A DNA stretch of 5,145 nt from Clostridia bacterium (GTDB lineage Bacteria > Bacillota_A > Clostridia > Christensenellales > Aristaeellaceae), in assembly GCA_017412025.1 (NCBI GenBank), contig JAFQOY010000271.1, forward strand, positions 1 to 5,145. Reading direction: 5' to 3'. A program made the position numbers and the translations under genes. The stretch's first letter is position 1. The number at the start of each line of letters is the position of its first letter. Of this stretch, positions 1 through 5,145 are shown one piece after another. A model generated the notes under the pieces. The model saw nothing but the letters and a program-made list of their open reading frames with translations. It ran no database searches and had not been told where the DNA came from.

Positions 1-1994
1 AAGTTCATCAGGCCCATGTTGTAGCAGATGACGAACGCCAGCGCCAGCGCGATGAGCGTGAGGATCGCAAAGACGGCGGAGAGCGTATCGAGCATCTGAA
101 GCATCTCCGTTACCTGCGTATGCGGATCGTGAATCTGATCGACCTCGTCCAGGCTGTCCAGCTGCGCCATGCAGCGCTCGCCCGGCCCCTTGATCTGGAT
201 GGCCGTCGGGCGGAAGTCTCCCTTTCTCAAGGACTCCCATGTGCTGCGGTTCATGTATACGCCCTGGGAGACGTTGTTTTCCACGATTTGGCCGATGGTG
301 ATGTGCACCGGCTCGTCATCGCCGGGCAGATAGAGCGCGACCTCATCGCCCGGGGAGAGGGAAAGCGTTTGGGACAGCTTGTAGGTGACGGCGAGCCGCC
401 CGCTTTCCAGCGGAATGAGCGCGTGATCCTCGCCCAGATGCTGCATCGTTTGATTGTCGCCCAGGATGCTCATGCGCGTGGTGCGCGAACCGGCAGCGGC
501 GCGCAGGGATACGGAGGTATCCATCACGCATTCGACTACTTCGGCGTCGATGCGCTGCTCATAGCTTTCTGCTGTGCCGATATCGCCTACAAGGCTGGCA
601 TACAGATCATAGCGCATGGTGCCGTAGTAGTAGTTTTCCGTCAGACTCATCACCGAGTCCTGCAGGCCCAGCGATGTGATGATCAGCATCGTGCAGCACA
701 GAAGGCCGACCAGAGACATGAACGTGCGCAGCTTGTTGCGCATGAGATTGCGCACGATCATCTTGGCATTGAAGGACAGGCGCGACCAGATGAACGTGAT
801 GCGCTCAAGGAGAATGCGCTTGCCGTCCTTGGGCGGCTTGGGCCGCAGCAGCGCGGCGGTCGTTTCTTTTGCAGCGCGGTGATAGGTGAAAAAGCAGATG
901 CCCATGCTCATCATGACCGTCAGTCCAACCATGCACCAGGCGGGCACGGAGATCGGCGGTTCGAGCCGATAGGGCATTTCGCTCTGCCCCAGCAGCGCAT
1001 CCCAGAGCATGTAGGGCAGGGTATGATGGGCGATGACTGTGCCCAGCACGCCGCCCAGCAGCGACGGAACAATCGCATAGGAGAGATAATGATTGCGGAT
1101 CTTTCTCGCGGAGAAGCCCAGCGCCTTGAGCGTGCCCATCTGCATGCGCTGGTTATCAATCATGCGCGAGAGCGTCGTCATGACGATCAGGCCGGCAACG
1201 GCATAGGCGAGCACGGGGAAGATGTAGGTCATGTTTTCAAACATCTTCGCGTCGCCTGTGGCGCGGGCGGTTGAGCTGTGCGCGCCGCGATCGACGACGA
1301 GCGCATCCGGCAGCAGCTGCTGGATGGCAGTCTGCACGGCGCTTTCGTCGGCGTCTTCTTCCAGCGTGATCACCACTTGTGTCAGCGGAAGCTCGGGCAT
1401 CGCGCAGGCGTTGATGAGGATATAGCCGTAGGTCGTCGGATCCGCGGCCACGCCGTTGGAGACGACGATGTATTCCGGACTGACGACGATGCCGCGGATG
1501 ACGAACGAGTATTCTGCGCCGCTGAGTTTGACGGTTACACGGTCGCCCATGGACAGATGATGCGCCAGCGCGAAGCGCTCCTCAATCAGGCAGCCGCGCC
1601 TGTCGCCGGGATCGAGCAGCGTGCCCTCGCGCACCAGCGGCAGATTGATGTCCATCTCGCCGTCGTAGGCTGTGACGCAGATGGTCACGTCATCGCCCAG
1701 CGTCGATTCCAGATCGCGTGTCGCGCGGGCGCACAGATCGTCTACGCCGTCCACGGCGGAGAGCTTATTCAGCGCGGCTCTGTCCGCACCGGGCAGCGTC
1801 ACCCAGAAGTCTGCAAGGTTGTTTTCCTCGAAGTAGACGTCCACCGTGGTGGACATCATGCGCGCCGTGCCGTCCAGCGCGGAGAAGGCAAACGTGCCGA
1901 TCATGCACAGCACAATGATGGAAAGAAACTGCATGGCGGCGCGGCTCATGTCGCGCAAGAGCTTTTTGCGCAGGGTGTTTTTGGCTCTCGCCAT
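1..1994 (-). CDS. FtsX-family ABC transporter permease (partial, C-terminus off the window)
   Basis: This is the membrane subunit of an ABC transporter, partner of the ATPase encoded just upstream; the substrate is unknown. The frame is open from ATG at 1994 to the window edge, giving 664 residues without a stop. The ATG is chosen because AGGAGG lies 10 bases upstream. The N-terminus is basic, followed by a membrane segment at about residues 21-40 and an extracytoplasmic domain at about 41-250 (containing DVYFEENNLADFWV and SPEYIVVSNG, typical of this permease group). A first FtsX domain follows, with membrane segments near 256-276, 304-324 and 352-372 and the coupling motif QMGTLKALG at 285-293. 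A second half starts with RNLMRNKLRTF and a segment at about 425-445, then a second outer domain and a segment at 638-658. This is the MacB/FtsX-like duplicated layout, and about 100-130 residues with two more segments are probably missing. It is likely co-transcribed with the ATPase. Export or lipoprotein/peptide handling is inferred from the family only. Confidence 0.9.
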   Translation of the reverse strand, partial: MARAKNTLRKKLLRDMSRAAMQFLSIIVLCMIGTFAFSALDGTARMMSTTVDVYFEENNLADFWVTLPGADRAALNKLSAVDGVDDLCARATRDLESTLGDDVTICVTAYDGEMDINLPLVREGTLLDPGDRRGCLIEERFALAHHLSMGDRVTVKLSGAEYSFVIRGIVVSPEYIVVSNGVAADPTTYGYILINACAMPELPLTQVVITLEEDADESAVQTAIQQLLPDALVVDRGAHSSTARATGDAKMFENMTYIFPVLAYAVAGLIVMTTLSRMIDNQRMQMGTLKALGFSARKIRNHYLSYAIVPSLLGGVLGTVIAHHTLPYMLWDALLGQSEMPYRLEPPISVPAWCMVGLTVMMSMGICFFTYHRAAKETTAALLRPKPPKDGKRILLERITFIWSRLSFNAKMIVRNLMRNKLRTFMSLVGLLCCTMLIITSLGLQDSVMSLTENYYYGTMRYDLYASLVGDIGTAESYEQRIDAEVVECVMDTSVSLRAAAGSRTTRMSILGDNQTMQHLGEDHALIPLESGRLAVTYKLSQTLSLSPGDEVALYLPGDDEPVHITIGQIVENNVSQGVYMNRSTWESLRKGDFRPTAIQIKGPGERCMAQLDSLDEVDQIHDPHTQVTEMLQMLDTLSAVFAILTLIALALAFVICYNMGLMN

Positions 1995-2002
1995 CGATGC
2001 AT

Positions 2003-2010
2003 CACCTCCT
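2003..2010 (-). promoter_or_regulatory. Ribosome binding site of the permease gene
   Basis: Read on the minus strand this is AGGAGGTG, a near-perfect Shine-Dalgarno sequence in the 21-base gap after the ATPase stop codon. It ends (as AGGAGG) 10 bases before ATG at 1994. A closer ATG at 2002 lies only 2 bases after the motif and is in a different frame, so 1994 is the start. Confidence 0.8.
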
Positions 2011-2015
2011 GCCAA

Positions 2016-2720
2016 TCACCAGACAATGTCCTCGACGTTGGCCGGGCTGTCGTTCATCTCGACAGACTCGATGCCGCCATTCTTGATGCGGATGACGCGG
2101 TTGCCCAGCGGGGCGATCGTCGCATTGTGCGTGATGATGACGACGGTAGCGCTGTAGGTTTTGCACACGTCCTTGAGCAGGGAAAGCACCTGCACGCCCG
2201 TCTTGGAATCCAGCGCGCCGGTCGGCTCGTCGCACAGAAGCAGCGCAGGATTCTTGCACAGCGCGCGCGCAATGGATACGCGCTGCTGCTCGCCGCCGGA
2301 CAATTGCGCCGGGAAATTGCGCAGGCGCTCGCCAAGACCCACCTGCTCCATCACCGTTTTGGGGTCCAGTGCATGGCTGCGGCAGACCTGGCGCGCCAGT
2401 TCCACGTTTTCAAGCGCGGTCAGGTTGGGCATGAGATTATAAAACTGGAAGACGAAGCCCACGTCATGGCGGCGGTATTCCGTCAGCTGAGGGCCGCGCA
2501 TGCCTGTGATCTCCTTGCCGTCCACGATGATATGGCCGCTGGTGGCTTTGTCCATGCCGCCCAGCAGGTTCAGCACGGTCGTCTTGCCCGCGCCGGACGG
2601 GCCCAGCACCACGCAGAACTCGCCCTTCTCGATGGTGAAGCTTACATTGTCCACGGCTTTGACGACCGTATCGCCCGTCTGATAGTGCTTACAGACGTTT
2701 TCAAAGGTGATATAGCCCAC
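2016..2720 (-). CDS. ABC transporter ATP-binding protein (MacB/LolD-type)
   Basis: Cytoplasmic ATPase of 234 residues that powers the FtsX-type permease encoded next to it. All nucleotide-binding motifs are intact: Walker [10 protein letters not shown] at 40-48, Q-loop Gln92 (VFQFYNL), signature [13 protein letters not shown] at 140-152, Walker B LLLCDEP at 160-166 with catalytic Glu165, D-loop ALD at 169-171, and H-loop His198. The sequence around the signature and the overall length are typical of the MacB/LolD/YtrE-like exporter ATPases rather than of importers. Translation starts with GTG at 2720; no in-frame ATG or TTG precedes it within the short leader, and GGGAGG lies 8 bases upstream. 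The stop is 21 bases before the permease start, so the two genes form an operon. The operon has a consensus promoter and an operator-like repeat upstream. The family is certain; the substrate cannot be read from the sequence. Confidence 0.97.
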   Translation of the reverse strand: MGYITFENVCKHYQTGDTVVKAVDNVSFTIEKGEFCVVLGPSGAGKTTVLNLLGGMDKATSGHIIVDGKEITGMRGPQLTEYRRHDVGFVFQFYNLMPNLTALENVELARQVCRSHALDPKTVMEQVGLGERLRNFPAQLSGGEQQRVSIARALCKNPALLLCDEPTGALDSKTGVQVLSLLKDVCKTYSATVVIITHNATIAPLGNRVIRIKNGGIESVEMNDSPANVEDIVW

Positions 2721-2728
2721 TTGAACAT

Positions 2729-2734
2729 CCTCCC
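2729..2734 (-). promoter_or_regulatory. Ribosome binding site deciding the GTG start of the ATPase
   Basis: The minus strand reads GGGAGG, ending 8 bases before GTG at 2720. An ATG at 2728 directly abuts the motif and is out of frame with the ATPase, so the GTG is the supported start. Confidence 0.75.
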
Positions 2735-2751
2735 GATTGTCAGGATCAAAG

Positions 2752-2791
2752 AATAAAAACGTAAAAACGATTTTGTTTTTATGTTTTTATT
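2752..2791. repeat. Operator-like array: four TAAAAACR octamers in an 18-bp inverted repeat
   Basis: Two direct copies of TAAAAACG (2754-2761, 2762-2769) are followed by a 4-base centre (2770-2773). Two copies of TGTTTTTA (2774-2781, 2782-2789) complete the array, and these are the inverted form TAAAAACA. The arms 2752-2769 and 2774-2791 match at 16 of 18 positions, with the two differences being G versus A. The array abuts and slightly overlaps the -10 box of the ABC operon promoter and covers the predicted transcription start, a classic position for a repressor. Copies 1 and 3, and copies 2 and 4, have the same 20-bp centre-to-centre spacing, which could suit two overlapping dimer sites as in the TetR-family protein QacR. 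There is no GC-rich stem, so it does not look like a terminator. The binding protein is unknown and not encoded in the window. Confidence 0.75.
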
Positions 2792-2818
2792 ATAGGTGCT
2801 GCGCGGGGACTGTGTCAA
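2789..2818 (-). promoter_or_regulatory. Promoter of the ABC transporter operon
   Basis: On the minus strand, TTGACA (2818-2813) and TATAAT (2794-2789) are separated by 18 bases. Both hexamers are perfect matches to the housekeeping sigma-70/sigma-A consensus. Transcription would start near 2782, giving a leader of about 60 bases before the GTG at 2720. So strong a core promoter for a transporter of this kind fits with control by a repressor at the adjacent repeat. Confidence 0.85.
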
Positions 2819-2898
2819 TTCAGAATCGGAAAAATCTGCTGACCCGAAAAAAGAATTCCCGATGCAAAACGATTCCTTGGAAAGGTGCGTTTTCTCCC

Positions 2899-2928
2899 TT
2901 TACACTGGCATGAAAAGTCATGTATAAT
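2899..2928 (+). promoter_or_regulatory. Promoter of the lacLM operon
   Basis: TTTACA (2899-2904) and TATAAT (2923-2928) are separated by 18 bases, matching the sigma-A consensus at 11 of 12 positions. The start would be near 2935, giving a leader of about 48 bases to the lacL ATG at 2983. The -35 box lies about 80 bases from the -35 box of the divergent ABC promoter. This placement also rules out the in-frame ATG at 2920, which is upstream of the -10 box. Confidence 0.8.
2909..2922. repeat. Short inverted repeat in the lacL promoter spacer
   Basis: CATGA (2909-2913) and TCATG (2918-2922) form a perfect 5-bp inverted repeat with the 4-base centre AAAG. It sits entirely between the -35 and -10 boxes of the lacL promoter and touches the -10 box. 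This is a plausible place for a regulator to bind, but 5-bp arms can arise by chance and I do not recognise the motif. Confidence 0.35.
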
Positions 2929-2957
2929 GATATATGGAATATTCTGCATCACACAAT

Positions 2958-2988
2958 CTGTATATACAGGAGGTACCTGAGCATGCAG
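2958..2988 (+). promoter_or_regulatory. Ribosome binding site of lacL within a possible start-codon hairpin
   Basis: AGGAGGT at 2968-2974 lies 8 bases before ATG at 2983 and fixes the lacL start. The surrounding RNA could fold on itself: CUGUAU (2958-2963) can pair with AUGCAG (2983-2988, start codon plus codon 2) with one G-U pair. Inside that, CAGG (2967-2970) can pair with CCUG (2976-2979), leaving a 5-base loop AGGUA. This would partly hide both the ribosome site and the start codon. The ribosome site is secure; the hairpin is only a pairing seen by eye. The same segment also contains the perfect DNA palindrome CTGTATATACAG (2958-2969). Confidence 0.6.
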
Positions 2989-4860
2989 CCCAATATCAAG
3001 TGGCTCGATGATCCGCGCGTGTATCGCGTCGGTCAGATCGATGCGCACAGCGATCATCTCTATTACGAAACCGAGGCGGAGGCGAAGGCCGGTGTCATGG
3101 CGCTGAGCCAGTCTCTTGACGGCGTGTGGAAGTTTGCCTATTCGGTGAACGCTGCTTCCCGTCCGGTGAATTTCTATGAGGAAGGCTTTGACGTCTCTTC
3201 CTTTGACGACATCGCCGTCCCGGGCCATATCGAAATGGCCGGCTATGACAAGATCCACTACATCAACACGATGTATCCGTGGGAGGGCCACTATTATCGC
3301 CGTCCGGCGTTTTCCGGCATGCCGGGTGGAGCGATGGAGGGGCAGTTCTCTCAGGCGGATTACAATCCGGTGGGCTCCTATGTGTGCAAGTTTGATCTGG
3401 ACGAGAATCTGCGCGGCAAGCGCGTGATCGTGCGCTTTGAGGGCGTGGAGCAGGCGATGTATGTCTGGCTCAACGGCACGTTCCTGGGCTATGCCGAGGA
3501 TACCTTCACCCCGTCCGAGTTCGATCTCACCGACGCCATCCGCGAGACGGGCAACACCCTGTGTGTTGAGGTGCACAAGCGCTCCACCGCTGCATATCTG
3601 GAGGATCAGGACTTCTTCCGTTTCTTTGGCATCTTCCGCAGCGTGTCCCTTCTGGCCAAGCCGAAGGCGCATGTGGAGGATCTTTGGGCCAAGCCGGTCG
3701 TCGATCTCAAGACGCTCGCGGGCAAGGTGGACGTGGATCTGAAGCTCAGCGGCCGCGCTGTGAAGGTGCAGGCCGTCGTGAAGGACGGCGACAAGGTGCT
3801 TGCCTCTGCCGAGGCCTTTGCCGAGGAAAAGCTGACCCTCTCCATGGAGATGGACGGCCCGGTGAAGCTCTGGCACAATCATCATCCGAACTTGTATACC
3901 CTTGAAATCCGTCTGCTGGATGAAAACGGCGGCCTCATCGAGATCGTGCCCCAGCCGATCGGCTTCCGCAAGATCGAGCTGGTCAACAAGCTCATGCTGC
4001 TCAATGGCGAGCGTCTGGTTATCAACGGCGTGAACCGTCACGAGTGGAACTGCCGCTCCGGCCGCGTGATCACCGATGCGGACGAGATCTGGGACGTTGA
4101 GTGCATGCTGCGCAACAACATCAACGCTGTGCGCACCTGCCATTATCCGGATCGTCTGTCCTTCTATCGCCGCTGCGACGAGGCCGGCATCTACATGATG
4201 TCGGAAACCAACCTCGAGACCCATGGTTCCTGGCAGAAGGCCGGCGGCGTTGAGCCGAGCTGGAATGTGCCGGGCAGCCTGGAGGCCTGGGAGGGCGTCG
4301 TGCTGGATCGCGCGAAGACCAACTTTGAAACCTTAAAGAATCATGTGTCCATCCTGTTCTGGTCTCTGGGCAACGAGTCCTATGCGGGAGAGGTTCTGGT
4401 GAAGATGAACCGCTTCTTCAAGGAGACTGATCCGAGCCGCCTGGTGCATTACGAAGGCGTGTTCTATGTGAACGAGCTCAAGCCGCATATCTCCGACATG
4501 GAGAGCCACATGTATACCCCGCCGAAAAAGATCAAGGAATATCTGGACAATGATCCGCCCAAGCCGTTCATCCTGTGCGAATATATGCACGACATGGGCA
4601 ACTCCCTGGGCGGCCTGAAGTCCTACTACGATCTGGTGGATGCCTACCCGATGATGCAGGGCGGCTTCATCTGGGACTATATCGATCAGGCGATCATGGT
4701 GAAGGATGAGGTGACGGGCCGCGAGGTGCTGCGTTACGGCGGCGACTTTGACGACAGGCCCTCTGACTACGAGTTCTCCGGCAACGGCATTCTCTTTGCG
4801 GACAGAACGGAAAAGCCTGCGATGCAGGAGGTGAGGTATTTCTATGAGCAGCACGACTAA
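2983..4860 (+). CDS. lacL: Beta-galactosidase large subunit LacL (GH2)
   Basis: Catalytic subunit of a two-part glycoside hydrolase family 2 beta-galactosidase that cleaves lactose to glucose and galactose in the cytoplasm. The 625-residue product matches the usual LacL size, with the N-terminus MQPNIKWLDDPRVYRV typical of the family. In order it has a jelly-roll sugar-binding domain (about 30-220, with INTMYPWEG and the Na-site-like Asp173 in AEDTFTPSEFDL), an immunoglobulin-like domain (about 220-310) and a TIM barrel (about 315-600). Active-site landmarks are NRHEW (351-355), CHYP (386-389), acid/base Glu465 in SLGNES, nucleophile Glu533 in LCEYMHDMGN, and Trp564 in GGFIWDY. It ends with PAMQEVRYFYEQHD, where LacL proteins normally stop. 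Single-chain LacZ continues into domains that are supplied here by lacM. ATG 2983 is chosen over ATG 2920 because of AGGAGGT 8 bases upstream and because 2920 lies before the -10 box. No signal peptide is seen. Codon use resembles that of the neighbouring genes. Confidence 0.97.
   Translation: MQPNIKWLDDPRVYRVGQIDAHSDHLYYETEAEAKAGVMALSQSLDGVWKFAYSVNAASRPVNFYEEGFDVSSFDDIAVPGHIEMAGYDKIHYINTMYPWEGHYYRRPAFSGMPGGAMEGQFSQADYNPVGSYVCKFDLDENLRGKRVIVRFEGVEQAMYVWLNGTFLGYAEDTFTPSEFDLTDAIRETGNTLCVEVHKRSTAAYLEDQDFFRFFGIFRSVSLLAKPKAHVEDLWAKPVVDLKTLAGKVDVDLKLSGRAVKVQAVVKDGDKVLASAEAFAEEKLTLSMEMDGPVKLWHNHHPNLYTLEIRLLDENGGLIEIVPQPIGFRKIELVNKLMLLNGERLVINGVNRHEWNCRSGRVITDADEIWDVECMLRNNINAVRTCHYPDRLSFYRRCDEAGIYMMSETNLETHGSWQKAGGVEPSWNVPGSLEAWEGVVLDRAKTNFETLKNHVSILFWSLGNESYAGEVLVKMNRFFKETDPSRLVHYEGVFYVNELKPHISDMESHMYTPPKKIKEYLDNDPPKPFILCEYMHDMGNSLGGLKSYYDLVDAYPMMQGGFIWDYIDQAIMVKDEVTGREVLRYGGDFDDRPSDYEFSGNGILFADRTEKPAMQEVRYFYEQHD
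4826..4836 (+). promoter_or_regulatory. Ribosome binding site of lacM inside lacL
   Basis: AGGAGGTGAGG lies within the last codons of lacL, with AGGAGG ending 12 bases before ATG at 4844. It allows separate initiation of lacM while ribosomes finish lacL, supporting translational coupling of the two subunits. Confidence 0.7.
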
Positions 4861-5145
4861 GCGACTTCATGTCATCTATGGCGATCTGACGCTGGGCCTT
4901 GCGGGCGAGGGATTCCATGTCCTGTTTTCCTATACCCGCGGCGGCATCGAATCCATCACCAAGGAGGGCCGCGAGTGGATTTACCGCACGCCCAAGCCGA
5001 CCTTCTGGCGCGCGACGACGGACAACGACCGCGGCTGCGGCTTCCATCTGCGCAGCGGCATGTGGCTGAGCGCGGATATGTTCCTTCGCACGGTCGATAC
5101 GGCGGTCTGCGTCGACGGTGAGCCGATCAAAAAGCCCATCGGCCC
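4844..5145 (+). CDS. lacM: Beta-galactosidase small subunit LacM (partial, C-terminus off the window)
   Basis: Small subunit of the heteromeric beta-galactosidase, corresponding to the C-terminal beta-sandwich domain of LacZ that completes the active site. One hundred residues are visible out of roughly 310-320 expected. The start MSSTTKRLHVIYGDLTLGL and the segments FHVLFSYTRGGIESI (24-38) and PKPTFWRATTDNDRG (50-64) are characteristic of the family; the last corresponds to the RAPLDNDIG-type motif of E. coli LacZ. The frame is +1 relative to lacL, and the first 17 bases overlap the lacL end, including its TAA stop. Such an overlap is, as I recall, the usual arrangement in lactic acid bacteria and helps make the subunits in equal amounts. 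It must be co-transcribed with lacL from the promoter at 2899-2928. Confidence 0.95.
   Translation, partial: MSSTTKRLHVIYGDLTLGLAGEGFHVLFSYTRGGIESITKEGREWIYRTPKPTFWRATTDNDRGCGFHLRSGMWLSADMFLRTVDTAVCVDGEPIKKPIG

Noticed and set aside
120..2756. Two long plus-strand open frames (120-1274 and 1278-2756) opposite the permease and ATPase
   Set aside because: Their products are rich in His, Arg, Ala and Gln with no recognisable domain, and they lie antisense to clear ABC transporter genes with intact motifs and ribosome sites. GC-rich codon use leaves the opposite frame open.
2752..2791. The AT-rich inverted repeat as a transcription terminator
   Set aside because: The stem would be almost all A-U pairs, no gene ends next to it, and it overlaps the -10 box and start of a consensus promoter. 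An operator explains it better.
2862..2877. A catabolite-response (cre)-like sequence, ATGCAAAACGATTCC, upstream of the lacL -35 box
   Set aside because: It fits the CcpA site only if one extra base is allowed in the centre, which breaks the fixed spacing of the dyad. The match is too weak to annotate without comparison to relatives.
2920..2982. An N-terminal extension of LacL starting at ATG 2920
   Set aside because: This ATG is upstream of the -10 box (2923-2928), so it would not be in the transcript. It has no ribosome site, and the family N-terminus begins at the ATG at 2983.
2815..4224. A 469-codon minus-strand open frame opposite lacL
   Set aside because: It runs across the divergent promoter region and is antisense to a well-conserved catalytic gene. 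It shows no family motif and ends within the intergenic AT-rich sequence, so it is a shadow.
4333..5047. Minus-strand open frames (4333-4854 and 4694-5047) opposite the lacL end and lacM
   Set aside because: Both are antisense to conserved LacL and LacM coding sequence and have no ribosome site or recognisable protein family.

Overview
The window most likely comes from a Gram-positive Firmicute, probably a gut-type member of the Clostridia. The evidence is strong AGGAGG-type ribosome binding sites, consensus sigma-A-type promoters, a LacL/LacM-type split beta-galactosidase, and a duplicated FtsX-type ABC permease paired with its own ATPase. The coding DNA is GC-rich by eye, with many G or C third positions, while the intergenic promoter region is AT-rich. 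I cannot name a genus from the sequence alone.

The layout is two divergent operons separated by a 262-base regulatory region (2721-2982). Leftward, on the minus strand, is a complete ABC ATPase (2720-2016), followed after 21 bases by a large FtsX-family permease (1994 to beyond base 1, C-terminus missing). Together they form a two-gene efflux or lipid/peptide-handling type ABC transporter of unknown substrate. Rightward, on the plus strand, is lacL (2983-4860), the large catalytic subunit of a GH2 beta-galactosidase. It overlaps by 17 bases the start of lacM (4844 to beyond 5145), the small subunit. The two subunits together make an active cytoplasmic lactose-hydrolysing enzyme.

The region between the operons is the most informative non-coding part. 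The ABC operon has a perfect TTGACA/TATAAT promoter with an 18-base spacer. Directly downstream of its -10 box is a striking AT-rich operator-like array: four copies of the octamer TAAAAACR, two direct and two inverted around a 4-base centre. This looks like a site for a dimeric (possibly TetR-type) repressor, but no regulator gene lies in the window. lacL has its own TTTACA/TATAAT promoter with an 18-base spacer. A small inverted repeat lies in that spacer, and a potential hairpin spans the lacL ribosome binding site and start codon. The stretch 2821-2898 between the two promoters shows nothing I can support.

No RNA genes, mobile elements or CRISPR arrays were seen. The coding content belongs to known families, so I do not see a new enzymatic system; the novelty, if any, lies in the control region. 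The several long open frames antisense to the real genes are shadows caused by GC-rich codon use.
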